From: Ptiloglossa arizonensis
Lineage: Eukaryota > Arthropoda > Insecta > Hymenoptera > Colletidae
DNA: 64,000 nucleotides
Reading direction: 5' to 3'
Assembly (NCBI RefSeq): GCF_051014685.1
Contig: NW_027478787.1
Span: 310,001 to 374,000, forward strand
Positions 27,001 through 39,396 of the stretch are shown piece after piece. Numbering within the stretch: position 1 is the first letter of the stretch; every line of letters starts with the position of its first letter. The translations under genes and the position numbers were made by a program. The notes under the pieces were generated by a model, which worked only from the letters and a program-made list of their open reading frames with translations, was not told the origin of the DNA and did no database searches.

Positions 27001-30000
27001 ACGAAGAAAGAAACGCAGAATCGGAGAAATAAACGGGGAATCGTAGAAGCAATCGGAGAAACGAAGAAAGAAACGGAGAAACGAAGAAATAAACGGAGAA
27101 ACGAAGAAAGAAACGGAGAAACGAAGAAATAAACGGGGAATCGAAGAAGCAATCGGAGAAACGAAGAAAGAAACGGAGAAACGAAGAAAGAAACGGAGAA
27201 ACGGAGATATAAATGGAGAAACGAAGAAATAAACGGAGAAACGGAGAAAGAAACGGAGAAACGAACAAAGAAACGGAGAAACGAAGAAAGAAACGGAGAA
27301 ACGAAGAAAGAAACGGAGAAACGAAGAAAGAAGAGGAGAAACGAAGAATGAAACGGTGAAACGAAGAAAGAAACGGAGAAACGACGAAAGAACAGGAGAA
27401 ACGGAGAAAGAACCGGAGAAACGAAGAAAGAACCGGAGCAACGAATCAAGAAACGGAGAAACGAAGAAAGAAACGGAGAAACGAAGAAAGAAACGGAGAA
27501 ACGAAGAAAGAAACGGAGAAACGAACAAAGAAACGGAGAAACGAACAAAGAAACGGAGAAACGAACAAAGAAACGTAGAAACGGAGAAATAAATGGAGAA
27601 ACGAAGAAATAAACGGAGAAACGAACAAGGAAACCGAGAAACGAAGAAAGAAACGAAGAAACGAAGAAAGAAACGGAGAAACGAAGAAAGAAACGGAGAA
27701 ACAAAGAAAGAAACGGAGATACGATGAAAGAAACGGAGTAACGAAGAAAGAAACGGAGAAACGGAGAAATAAATGGAGAAACGAAGAAATGAACGGAGAA
27801 ACGAACCAGGAAACGGAGAAACGAAGAAAGAAACGGAGAAACGAAGAAAGAAACGGAGAAACGAAGAAAGAAACGGAGATACGTACAAATAAACGGAGAA
27901 ACGAAGAAAGAAACGGAGAAACGAAGAAAGAAACGGGGACACGAAGAAAGAAACGGAGAAACGAAGAAAGAAACGGAGAAACGAACAAAGAAACGGAGAA
28001 ACGAACAAAGAAACGTAGAAACGGAGAAATAAATGGAGAAACGAAGAAAGAAACGGAGAAACGAGGAAAGAAACGGAGAAACGAAGAAAGAAACGGAGAA
28101 GCTAACAAAGAAACGGAGAAACGAAGAAAGAAACGGAGAAACGAAGAAAGAAACGGAGAAACGAAGAAAGAAACGGAGAAACGATGAAAGAAACGGAGAA
28201 ATGAACAAAGAAACGGAGAAACGAAGAAAGAAACGGAGAAACGGAGAAATAAATGGAGAAACGAAGAAAGAAGAGGAGAAACGAAGAATGAAACGGAGAA
28301 ACGAAGAAAGAAACGGAGAAACGAAGAAAGAACAGGAGAAACGAAGAAAGAACCGGAGAAACGAAGAAAGAACCGGAGCAACGAATCAAGAAACGGAGAA
28401 ACGAAGAAAGAAACGGAGAAACGAAGAAAGAAACGGAGAAACGAAGAAAGAAACGGAGAAACGAACAAAGAAACGGAGAAACGAACAAAGAAACGTAGAA
28501 ACGGAGAAATAAATGGAGAAACGAAGAAATAAACGGAGAAACGAACAAGGAAACCGAGAAACGAAGAAAGAAACGAAGAAACGAAGAAAGAAACGGAGAA
28601 ACGAAGAAAGAAACGGAGAAACAAAGAAAGAAACGGAGATACGATGAAAGAAACGGAGTAACGAAGAAAGAAACGGAGAAACGGAGAAATAAATGGAGAA
28701 ACGAAGAAATAAACGGAGAAACGAGGAAAGAAACGGAGAAACGAAGAAAGAAACGGAGAAGCTAACAAAGAAACGGAGAAACGAAGAAATAAACGGAGAA
28801 ACGAAGAAAGGAACGGAGAAACGAAGAAAGAAACGGAGAAACGAAGAAAGAAACGGAGATTCGATGAAAGAAACGGAGTAACGAAGAAAGAAACGGAGAA
28901 ACGGAGAAATAAATGGAGAAACGAAGAAATTAACCGAGAAACGGAGGAAGAAACGGAGAAACGAACAAAGAAACGGAGAAACGAAGAAAGAAACGTAGAA
29001 ACGAAGAAAGAATAGTAGAAACGAAGAAAGAACCGGAGAAACGAACAAAGAAACGGAGAAACAAACAAAGAAACGGAGAAACGAAGAAAGGAACGGCGAA
29101 ACGAAGAAAGAAACGGAGAAACGAAGAAAGAAACGGAGATTCGATGAAAGAAACGGAGTAACGAAGAAAGAAACGGAGAAACGGAGAAATAAATGGATAA
29201 ACGAAGAAATAAACGGAGAAACAAAGAAAGAAACGAAGAAAGAAACGGAGAAACGAAGAAAGAAACGGAGAAACGGAGAAAACAATGGAGAAACGAAGAA
29301 ATAAACCGAGAAACTTTAAAGAAACGGAGAAACGAACAAAGAAACGGAGAAACGAAGAAAGAAACGGAGAAACGAAGAAAGAAACGGAGAAACGAAGAAA
29401 GAACCCGAGAAACGATGAAAGAAACGGAGAAACAAACAAAGAAACGGAGACACGAAGAAAGAAACGGAGAAACGGAGAAATAAATGGAGAAACGAAGAAA
29501 TAAACGGAGAAACGAACAAGGAAACGGAGAAACGAAGAAAGAAACGGAGAAACGGAGAAATAAATGGAGAAACGAAGAAATTAACCGAGAAACGGAGAAA
29601 CAAACGGAGAAACGAACAAAGAAACGGAGAAACGAAGAAAGAAACGGAGAAACGAAGAAAGAAACGGAGAAACGCACAATGAAACGGAGACACGAAGAAA
29701 GAAACGGAGAAACGGAGAAATAAATGGAGAAACGAAGAAATAAACGGAGAAACGAACAAGGAAAAGGACAAACGAAGAAAGAAACGGATAAACGGAGAAA
29801 TAAATGGAGAAACGAAGAAATAAACGGAGAAACGAACAAGGAAACGGAGAAACGAAGAAAGAAACGGAGAAACGAACAAGGAAACGGAGAAACGAAGAAA
29901 GAAACGGAGAAACGGAGAAATAAATGGAGAAACGAAGAAATTAACCGAGAAACGAAGAAAGAAACGGAGAAACGAACGAAGAAACGGAGAAACGAAGAAA

Positions 30001-33000
30001 GAAACGGAGAAACGAAGAAAGAAACGGAGAAACGAAGAAAGAACCGGAGAAACGAACAAAGAAACGGAGAAACGAAAAAAGAAACGAAGAAAGAAACGGA
30101 GAAACGAAGAAAGAAACGGAGAAACGAAGAAATAAACCGAGAAACGGAGAAAGAAACGGAGAAACGAACAAAGAAACGGAGAAACGAACAAAGAAACGGA
30201 GAAACGAAGAAAGAAACGGAGAAACGAAGAAAGAAGAGGAGAAACGAAGAATGAAACGGAGAAACGGAGAAATAAATGGAGAAACGAAGAAATAAACGGT
30301 GAAACGAAGAAAGAAACGAAGAAAGAAACGGAGGATCGGAGAAAGAAACGGAGAAACGGAGAAATAAATGGAGAAACGAAGAAATAAACCGAGAAACGGA
30401 GAAAGGAACGGAGAAACGAACAAAGAAACGGAGAAACGAAGAAAGAAACGGAGAAACGAAGAAAGAACAGGAGAAACGAAGAAAGAACCGGAGAAACGAA
30501 GAAATAAACCGAGAAACGGACAAAGGAACGGAGAAACGAACAAAGAAACGGAGAAACGAAGAAAGAAACGGAGAAACGAAGAAAGAACAGGAGAAACGAA
30601 GAAAGAACCGGAGAAACGAAGAAAGAAACGGAGAAACGAAGAAAGAACCGGAGAAACGAACAAAGAAACGGAGAAACGAAGAAAGAAACGGAGAAACGAA
30701 GAAAGAAACGGAGAAACGAAGAAATAAACGGAGAAACGAAGAAAGAAACGGAGAAACGAACAAAGAAACGTAGAAACGGAGAAATAAATGGAGAAACGAA
30801 GAAATAAACGGAGAAACGAACAAGGAAACCGAGAAACGAAGAAAGAAACGAAGAAACGAAGAAACGAAGAAAGAAACGGAGAAACGAAGAAAGAAACGGA
30901 GAAACAAAGAAAGAAACGGAGATACGATGAAAGAAACGGAGTAACGAAGAAAGAAACGGAGAAACGGAGAAATAAATGGAGAAACGAAGAAATAAACGGA
31001 GAAACGAACCAGGAAACGGAGAAACGAAGAAAGAAACGGAGAAACGAAGAAAGAAACGGAGAAACGAAGAAAGAAACGGAGATACGTACAAATAAACGGA
31101 GAAACGAAGAAAGAAACGGAGAAACGAAGAAAGAAACGGGGACACGAAGATAGAAACGGAGAAACGAAGAAAGAAACGGAGAAACGAACAAAGAAACGGA
31201 GAAACGAACAAAGAAACGTAGAAACGGAGAAATAAATGGAGAAACGAAGAAAGAAACGGAGAAACGAGGAAAGAAACGGAGAAACGAAGAAAGAAACGGA
31301 GAAGCGAACAAAGAAACGGAGAAACGAAGAAAGAAACGGAGAAACGAAGAAAGAAACGGAGAAACGAAGAAAGAAACGGAGAAACGATGAAAGAAACGGA
31401 GAAATGAACAAAGAAACGGAGAAACGAAGAAAGAAACGGAGAAACGGAGAAATAAATGGAGAAACGAAGAAATAAACGGAGAAACGAACAAGGAAACGGA
31501 GAAACGAAGAAAGAAACGGAGAAACGGAGAAATAAATGGAGAAACGAAGAAATAAACGGAGAAACGAAGAAAGGAACGGAGAAACGAAGAAAGAAACGGA
31601 GAAACGAAGAAAGAAACGGAGATTCGTTGAAAGAAACGGAGTAACGAAGAAAGAAACGGAGAAACGGAGAAATAAATGGAGAAACGAAGAAATTAACCGA
31701 GAAACGGAGAAAGAAACGGAGAAACGAACAAAGAAACGGAGAAACGAAGAAAGAAACGGAGAAACGAAGAAAGAATAGTAGAAACGAAGAAAGAACCGGA
31801 GAAACGAACAAAGAAACGGAGAAACAAACAAAGAAACGGAGAAACGAAGAAAGAAACGGAGAAACGGAGAAATAAATGGAGAAACAAAGAAATAAACGTA
31901 GAAACGAACAAGGAAACGGAGAAACGAAGAAAGAAACGGAGAAACGGAGAAATAAATGGAGAAACGAAGAAATAAACGGAGAAACGAAGAAAGGAACGGA
32001 GAAACGAAGAAAGAAACGGAGAAACGAAGAAAGAAACGGAGATTCGATGAAAGAACCGGAGTAACGAAGAAAGAAACGGAGAAACGGAGAAATAAATGGA
32101 TAAACGAAGAAATAAACGGAGAAACGAAGAAAGAAACGGAGAAACGAAGAAAGAAACGGAGAAACGAAGAAAGAAACGGAGAATCGGAGAAATAAATGGA
32201 GAAACGAAGAAATAAACGGAGAAACGAAGAAAGGAACGGAGAAACGAAGAAAGAAACGGAGAAACGAAGAAAGAAACGGAGATTCGATGAAAGAAACGGA
32301 GTAACGAAGAAAGAAACGGAGAAACGGAGAAATAAATGGAGAAACGAAGAAATTAACCGAGAAACGGAGAAAGAAACGGAGAAACGAACAAAGAAACGGA
32401 GAAACGAAGAAAGAAACGGAGAAACGAAGAAAGAATAGTAGAAACGAAGAAAGAACCGGAGAAACGAACAAAGAAACGGAGAAACAAACAAAGAAACGGA
32501 GAAACGAAGAAAGGAACGGCGAAACGAAGAAAGAAACGGAGAAACGAAGAAAGAAACGGAGATTCGATGAAAGAAACGGAGTAACGAAGAAAGAAACGGA
32601 GAAACGGAGAAATAAATGGATAAACGAAGAAATAAACGGAGAAACAAAGAAAGAAACGAAGAAAGAAACGGAGAAACGAAGAAAGAAACGGAGAAAACAA
32701 TGGAGAAACGAAGAAATTAACCGAGAAACTTTAAAGAAACGGAGAAACGAACAAAGAAACGGAGAAATGAAGAAAGAAACGGAGAAACGAAGAAAGAAAC
32801 GGAGAAACGAAGAAAGAACCCGAGAAACGATGAAAGAAACGGAGAAACAAACAAAGAAACGGAGACACGAAGAAAGAAACGGAGAAACGGGAAATAAATG
32901 GAGAAACGAAGAAATAAACGGAGAAACGAACAAGGAAACGGAGAAACGAAGAAAGAAACGGAGAAACGGAGAAATAAATGGAGAAACGAAGAAATTAACC

Positions 33001-36000
33001 GAGCAACGGAGAAACAAACGGAGAAACGAACAAAGAAACGGAGAAACGAAGAAAGAAACGGAGAAACGAAGAAAGAAACGGAGAAACGAAGAAAGAACCG
33101 GAGAAACGAACAAAGAAACGGAGAAACGAACAAAGAAACGAAGAGAGAAACGGAGAAACGAAGAAAGAAACGGAGAAACGGAGAAAACAATGGAGAAACG
33201 AAGAAATAAACCGAGAAACGGAGAAGGAAACGGAGAAACGAAGAAATAAACGGTGAAACGAAGAAAGAAACGAAGAAAGAAACGGAGGAACGGAGAAAGA
33301 AACGGAGAAAAGGAGAAATAAATGGAGAAACGGAGAAATAAATGGAGAAACGAAGAAATAAACGGTGAAACGAAGAAAGGAACGGAGAAACGAAGAAAGA
33401 AACGGAGAAACGAAGAAAGAAACGGAGATTCGATGAAAGAAACGGAGTAACGAAGAAAGAAACGGAGAAACGGAGAAATAAATGGAGAAACGAAGAAATT
33501 AACCGAGAAACGGAGAAAGAAACGGAGAAACGAACAAAGAAACGGAGAAACGAAGAAAGAAACGGAGAAACGAAGAAAGAATAGTAGAAACGAAGAAAGA
33601 ACCGGAGAAACGAACAAAGAAACGGAGAAACAAACAAAGAAACGGAGAAACGAAGAAAGAAACGGAGAAACGGAGAAAGAACAGGAGAAACGAAGAAAGA
33701 ACCGGAGAAACGAAGAAATAAACCGAGAAACGGACAAAGGAACGGAGAAACGAACAAAGAAACGGAGAAACGAAGAAAGAAACGGAGAAACGAAGAAAGA
33801 ACAGGAGAAACGAAGAAAGAACCGGAGAAACGAAGAAAGAAACGGAGAAACGAAGAAAGAACCGGAGAAACGAACAAAGAAACGGAGAAACGAAGAAAGA
33901 AACGGAGAAACGAAGAAAGAAACGGAGAAACGAAGAAAGAAACGGAGAAACGAAGAAAGAAACGGAGAAACGAACAAAGAAACGTAGAAACGGAGAAATA
34001 AATGGAGAAACGAAGAAATAAACGGAGAAACGAACAAGGAAACCGAGAAACGAAGAAAGAAACGAAGAAACGAAGAAAGAAACGGAGAAACGAAGAAAGA
34101 AACGGAGAAACAAAGAAAGAAACGGAGATACGATGAAAGAAACGGAGTAACGAAGAAAGAAACGGAGAAACGGAGAAATAAATGGAGAAACGAAGAAATA
34201 AACGGAGAAACGAACCAGGAAACGGAGAAACGAAGAAAGAAACGGAGAAACGAAGAAAGAAACGGAGAAACGAAGAAAGAAACGGAGATACGTACAAATA
34301 AACGGAGAAACGAAGAAAGAAACGGAGAAACGAAGAAAGAAACGGGGACACGAAGATAGAAACGGAGAAACGAAGAAAGAAACGGAGAAACGAACAAAGA
34401 AACTTGAGAAACGAACAAAGAAACGTAGAAACGGAGAAATAAATGGAGAAACGAAGAAAGAAACGGAGAAACGAGGAAAGAAACGGAGAAACGAAGAAAG
34501 AAACGGAGAAGCGAACAAAGAAACGGAGAAACGAAGAAAGAAACGGAGAAACGAAGAAAGAAACGGAGAAACGAAGAAAGAAACGGAGAAACGATGAAAG
34601 AAACGGAGAAATGAACAAAGAAACGGAGAAACGAAGAAAGAAACGGAGAAACGGAGAAATAAATGGAGAAACGAAGAAATAAACGGAGAAACGAACAAGG
34701 AAACGGAGAAACGAAGAAAGAAACGGAGAAACGGAGAAATAAATGGAGAAACGAAGAAATAAACGGAGAAACGAAGAAAGGAACGGAGAAACGAAGAAAG
34801 AAACGGAGAAACGAAGAAAGAAACGGAGATTCGATGAAAGAAACGGAGTAACGAAGAAAGAAACGGAGAAACGGAGAAATAAATGGAGAAACGAAGAAAT
34901 TAACCGAGAAACGGAGAAAGAAACGGAGAAACGAACAAAGAAACGGAGAAACGAAGAAAGAAACGGAGAAACGAAGAAAGAATAGCAGAAACGAAGAAAG
35001 AACCGGAGAAACGAACAAAGAAACGGAGAAACAAACAAAGAAACGGAGAAACGAAGAAAGAAACGGAGAAACGGAGAAATAAATGGAGAAACAAAGAAAT
35101 AAACGTAGAAACGAACAAGGAAACGGAGAAACGAAGAAAGAAACGGAGAAACGGAGAAATAAATGGAGAAACGAAGAAATAAACGGAGAAACGAAGAAAG
35201 GAACGGAGAAACGAAGAAAGAAACGGAGAAACGAAGAAAGAAACGGAGATTCGATGAAAGAACCGGAGTAACGAAGAAAGAAACGGAGAAACGGAGAAAT
35301 AAATGGATAAACGAAGAAATAAACGGAGAAACGAAGAAAGAAACGGAGAAACGAAGAAAGAAACGGAGAAACGAAGAAAGAAACGGAGAATCGGAGAAAT
35401 AAATGGAGAAACGAAGAAATAAACGGAGAAACGAAGAAAGGAACGGAGAAACGAAGAAAGAAACGGAGAAACGAAGAAAGAAACGGAGATTCGATGAAAG
35501 AAACGGAGTAACGAAGAAAGAAACGGAGAAACGGAGAAATAAATGGAGAAACGAAGAAATTAACCGAGAAACGGAGAAAGAAACGGAGAAACGAACAAAG
35601 AAACGGAGAAACGAAGAAAGAAACGGAGAAACGAAGAAAGAATAGTAGAAACGAAGAAAGAACCGGAGAAACGAACAAAGAAACGGAGAAACAAACAAAG
35701 AAACGGAGAAACGAAGAAAGGAACGGCGAAACGAAGAAAGAAACGGAGAAACGAAGAAAGAAACGGAGATTCGATGAAAGAAACGGAGTAACGAAGAAAG
35801 AAACGGAGAAACGGAGAAATAAATGGATAAACGAAGAAATAAACGGAGAAACAAAGAAAGAAACGGAGAAACGAAGAAAGAAACGGAGAAAACAATGGAG
35901 AAACGAAGAAATTAACCGAGAAACTTTAAAGAAACGGAGAAACGAACAAAGAAACGGAGAAACGAAGAAAGAAACGGAGAAACGAAGAAAGAAACGGAGA

Positions 36001-37460
36001 AACGAAGAAAGAACCCGAGAAACGATGAAAGAAACGGAGAAACAAACAAAGAAACGGAGACACGAAGAAAGAAACGGAGAAACGGGAAATAAATGGAGAA
36101 ACGAAGAAATAAACGGAGAAACGAACAAGGAAACGGAGAAACGAAGAAAGAAACGGAGAAACGGAGAAATAAATGGAGAAACGAAGAAATTAACCGAGCA
36201 ACGGAGAAACAAACGGAGAAACGAACAAAGAAACGGAGAAACGAAGAAAGAAACGGAGAAACGAAGAAAGAAACGGAGAAACGAAGAAAGAACCGGAGAA
36301 ACGAACAAAGAAACGGAGAAACGAACAAAGAAACGAAGAAAGAAACGGAGAAACGAAGAAAGAAACGGAGAAACGGAGAAAACAATGGAGAAACGAAGAA
36401 ATAAACCGAGAAACGGAGAAGGAAACGGAGAAACGAAGAAATAAACGGTGAAACGAAGAAAGAAACGAAGAAAGAAACGGAGGAACGGAGAAAGAAACGG
36501 AGAAAAGGAGAAATAAATGGAGAAACGGAGAAATAAATGGAGAAACGAAGAAATAAACGGTGAAACGAAGAAAGAAACGAAGAAAGAAACGGAGGAACGG
36601 AGGAAGAAACGGAGAAACGGAGAAATAAATGGAGAAACGAAGAAATAAACCGAGAAGCGGAGAAAGAAACGGAGAAACGAACAAAGAAACGGAGAAACGA
36701 AGAAAGAAACGGAGAAACGAAGAAAGAAACGGAGAAACGAAGAATGAACCGGAGAAACGAAGAAAGAAACGGAGAAACGAACAAAGAAACGGAGAAACGA
36801 AGAAAGAAACGCAGAAACGGAGAAATAAATGGAGAAACGAAGAAATAAACGGAGAAACGAAGAAAGAACCGGAGCAACGGATCAAGAAACGGAGAAACGG
36901 AGAAATAAATGGAGAAACGAAGAAATAAACGGAGAAACGAAGAAAGAAACGGAGAAACGAAGACAGAAACGGAGAAACGAAGAACGAAACGGAGTAACGA
37001 AGAAAGAAGCGAAGAAACGAAGAAAGAAACGGAGAAATAAATGGAGAAACAAAGAAATAAACCGAGAAACGAAGAAAGAAACGGAGAAGCGAACAGAGAA
37101 ACGGAGAGACGAACAACGAAACGGAGAATCGAACAAAGAATCGGAGAAACGAAGAAAGAAACGGAGAAATAAATGGAGAAACGAAGAAATAAACGGAGAA
37201 ACGGAGAAAGAAACGGAGAAACGAAGAAAGAAATGGAGAATCGAAGAAAGAAATGGAGAAACGAAGAAAGAAACGGAGAAACGAAGAAAGAAACGGAGAT
37301 ACGAAGAAAGAAACGGAGAAACGAAGGAAGAAACGGGGAAACGAAGAAAGAAACGGAGAAACGAACAAAGAAACGGAGAAACAAGCAAAGAAGCGGAGAA
37401 ACGGAGAAATAAATGGAGAAACGAAGAAATAAACGGAGAAACGAACAAGGAAACCGAGAA
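22120..37460 (+). repeat. Module marked by AAGGAAACCGAG, eight copies
   Basis: AAGGAAACCGAG occurs at 22180, 24448, 25767, 27627, 28547, 30822, 34036 and 37447. In most copies it is preceded by AAACGTAGAAACGGAG and AAATAAATGG, and followed within 150 bp by a GATACGATGAAAG variant and usually CGAACCAGG. Spacings are 2268, 1319, 1860, 920, 2275, 3214 and 3411. It links the 18.5-27 kb and 30.5-37 kb higher-order families, which otherwise carry different markers. Confidence 0.8.
28900..36930 (+). repeat. 3.2-kb higher-order repeat, two near-complete copies plus a partial
   Basis: About 30470-33690 and 33690-36900 are two copies, with offset 3214 at the start, 3207 in the middle and 3195 near the end. 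A partial relative lies at about 28900-29480. A clear marker is AAACTTTAAAG at 29311, 32726 and 35921, just after AAAACAATGG, which breaks the usual unit. The changing offset fits visible indels: 8 extra bases at about 30850, one base lost in the TTTAAAG unit, one lost in AAACGGGAAAT (near 32887 and 36083), and one gained in AAACTTGAG near 34402. Within a copy, AATAAATGGA recurs at 31451, 31531, 31671, 31871, 31951, 32091, 32191 and 32331, always at multiples of 20. Confidence 0.87.
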
Positions 37461-38766
37461 ACGAAGAAAGAAACGAAGGAACGAAGAAATAAACGGAGAA
37501 ACGAAGAAAGAACCGGAGAAACGAAGAAAGAAACGGAGAAACAAAGAAAGAAACGGAGAAACGAAGAAAGAAACGGGGAAACGAAGAAAGAAACGGAGAA
37601 ACGAACAAAGAAACGGAGAAACGAGCAAAGAAACGGAGAAACGGAGAAATAAATGGAGAAACGAAGAATTAAACGGAGAAACGATCAAGGAAACAGAGAA
37701 ACGAAGAAAGAAACGAAGAAACGAAGAAAGAAACGGAGAAACGAAGAAAGAAACGGAGAAACGAAGAAAGAAACGGAGATACGATGAAAGAAACGGAGTA
37801 ACGAAGAAAGAAACGGAGAAACGGAGAAATAAATGGAGAAACGAAGAAATAAACGGAGAAACGAAGAAAGAAACGGAGAAACGAAGAAAGAAACGGAGAA
37901 ACGAAGAAAGAAACGGAGAAACGGAGAAATAAATGGAGAAACGAAGAAATTAACCGAGAAACGGAGAAAGAAACGGAGAAACGAAGAAAGAAACGGAGAA
38001 ACGAAGATATAAACGGAGAAACGAACAAGGAAACGGAGAAACGAAGAAAGAAACTGAGATTCGATGAAAGAAACGGAGTAACGAAGAAAGAAACGGAGAA
38101 ACGGAGAAATAAATGGAGAAACGAAGAAATAAACGGAGAAACGAAGAAAGAAGCGGAGAAACGAAGAAAGAAACGGAGAAACGAAGAAAGAAACGGAGAA
38201 ACGAAGAAAGAACCGGAGAAACGAAGAAAGAAACGGAGAAACGGACAGAGAAACGGAGACACGAAGAAAGAAACGGAGAAACGGAGAAATAAACGGAGAA
38301 ACGAAGAAAGAAACGGAGAAACGAAGAAAGAACCGGAGAAACGAACAAAGAAACGGAGAAACGAACAAAGAAACGGAGAAACGAAGAAAGAAACGGAGAA
38401 ACGGAGAAATAAATGGAGAAACGAAGAAATAAACGGAGAAACGAAGAAAGGAACGGAGAAACGAAGAAAGAAACGGAGAAACGAAGAAAGAAACGGAGAT
38501 TCGATGAAAGAAACGGAGTAACGAAGAAAGAAATGGAGAATCGGAGAAATAAATGGATAAACGAAGAAATAAACGCAGAAACGAAGAAAGAAACGGAGAA
38601 ACGAAGAAAGAAACGGAGAAACGGAGAAAGAAACGGAGAAACGGAGAAATAAATGGAGAAACGAAGAAATAAACGGAGAAACGATCAAGGAAACGGACAA
38701 ACGAAGAATGAAACGGAAAAACGGAGGAATAAATGGAGAAACGAAGATATAAACGGAGAAACGAAG

Positions 38767-38770
38767 AAAG
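38767..38770. repeat. Possible 4-bp target-site duplication AAAG, left copy
   Basis: AAAG directly precedes the TGTAGT start of the insertion and reappears at 39426-39429. The right copy is in phase with the following units (AAAG GAAC GGCG AAAC). Joining the left flank to the right flank after one AAAG gives AAACGAAGAAAGGAACGGCG. That sequence exists uninterrupted near 29080, 32507 and 35710, so it behaves like an empty site. AAAG is the commonest word in this array, so the match alone is weak. Confidence 0.5.
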
Positions 38771-39094
38771 TGTAGTATCGGATTTTCGGCGTCCGCTTAG
38801 GCTTGCTTCGAGCGTAGGCCTAAACAAGATAACGTGCGCGGTTGGACTCGAGTTGAAGTAAACATTTAGCGCCGATCGGCCCGCTAGTTTTCCTGGACGG
38901 CACGAGTATCCTTTACAAAGGGTCTTGTGCGACGACCGAGCGTGAGAATGCGTGGGGATGAAAGGAAATACATGTGGTTCGGAGAAAGTGAAGAGTGTTT
39001 AGAAAAGACGGGTGATTGGGATGGCCGAGCGTGGCCGAATGTCTGAAGTGAGAGAGACTGAGGATTGGAATGAAAGAGAATGAATGGGAATGAC

Positions 39095-39101
39095 TATATA
39101 G
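39095..39101 (+). promoter_or_regulatory. TATA box of the LTR (TATATAG)
   Basis: TATATAG lies about 325 bp into the LTR-like insertion, in GACTATATAGAGCGCG, where a U3 promoter is expected. Transcription would start about 25-30 bp downstream, near the 10-bp repeats. Inferred from motif and position only. Confidence 0.45.
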
Positions 39102-39123
39102 AGCGCGAGAAGAACGTAGGAAC

Positions 39124-39163
39124 ACAGTATGATACAGTATGACATAGTATGACAAAGTATGAC
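39124..39163 (+). repeat. Four tandem 10-bp repeats in the LTR (CAGTATGATA-like)
   Basis: CAGTATGATA, CAGTATGACA, TAGTATGACA and AAGTATGACG follow one another directly, and a degenerate GAGAGTATG comes shortly after. They lie just downstream of the TATA box, around the predicted transcription start. They are unrelated to the 20-bp satellite. Role unknown; a protein-binding array or simple slippage are both possible. Confidence 0.8.
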
Positions 39164-39301
39164 GACGAGAGTATGTCCGAAGAGTGTGTCGCGGACGGTA
39201 TGACTAAAAAGACGATAAGACGAGACAACTAAAAGACGTATCCAGCGAAACTAACCACTGACACTACATCTAACACTATCATCATTGTAATATATAATAT
39301 T

Positions 39302-39307
39302 ATTAAA
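39302..39307 (+). promoter_or_regulatory. Possible polyadenylation signal ATTAAA of the LTR
   Basis: ATTAAA sits in an AT-rich tract (about 39286-39322), 20-40 bp before the likely LTR end and about 200 bp after the TATA box. That is the usual R-region layout. The AT-richness makes a chance match plausible. Confidence 0.35.
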
Positions 39308-39343
39308 TATACTTTAATATACCACATCAGAGCAATAGTTATT

Positions 39344-39362
39344 TGGGGGCTCGTACGGGGAT
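39344..39362 (+). other. tRNA-Pro-like primer binding site
   Basis: TGGGGGCTCGTACGGGGAT. The known proline primer binding site of murine leukaemia-type retroviruses and many LTR elements is TGGGGGCTCGTCCGGGAT. The first 11 bases match exactly, including TGG, which pairs with the tRNA 3' CCA; the rest differs by A for C and one extra G. It follows an AT-rich LTR-like end by a few bases, the expected place. It argues that the insertion includes the start of the internal region, and conflicts with the solo-LTR reading. Confidence 0.6.
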
Positions 39363-39375
39363 AAATTATTCAAAA

Positions 39376-39396
39376 GGATCTCTCCTCCAGAGATCC
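39376..39396. other. Perfect 8-bp inverted repeat with 5-nt loop
   Basis: GGATCTCT, loop CCTCC, AGAGATCC. It lies 13 bp after the primer-binding-like site. In RNA it would form a short stable hairpin in the leader, where LTR elements can carry dimerisation or packaging stems. That role is inference. There is no U-tract after it, so it is not a bacterial-type terminator. Confidence 0.7.

Larger units (their letters stand above)
1..38770 (+). repeat. Satellite array, 20-bp unit, purine strand on top (left block)
   Basis: Uninterrupted tandem array of AAACGGAGAAACGAAGAAAG and variants. The unit is 18/20 purine with no T on this strand, has two CpG sites, and divides into tetranucleotides AAAC, GGAG, AAAC, GAAG, AAAG. 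Common variants are AAAT for AAAG (giving AAATAAATGG or AAATAAACGG), GAAC for GAAG, AATC for AAAC, GATG for GAAG, and CpG to TG or CA. Units of 8 bp (AAACGGAG repeated, as at 399-423) or 12 bp are inserted or lost locally. Because 20 is not a multiple of 3, every reading frame cycles through the same 20-residue K/R/E/N/T-rich peptide, and TAA in AAATAA units breaks the frames often. No gene, transposon or RNA gene is visible inside this block. Different stretches carry different diagnostic variants, described in separate entries. The left end is cut by the window. Confidence 0.97.

Noticed and set aside
1..38770. CRISPR array
   Set aside because: Units are directly adjacent with graded variation and there are no unique spacers, leader or cas genes.
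38913..39155. 80-codon frame on the minus strand within the LTR-like insertion
   Set aside because: Short, antisense to the LTR, overlaps its predicted promoter, and has no recognisable domain.
39376..39396. Rho-independent terminator
   Set aside because: The hairpin has no following T-run and the setting is eukaryotic.
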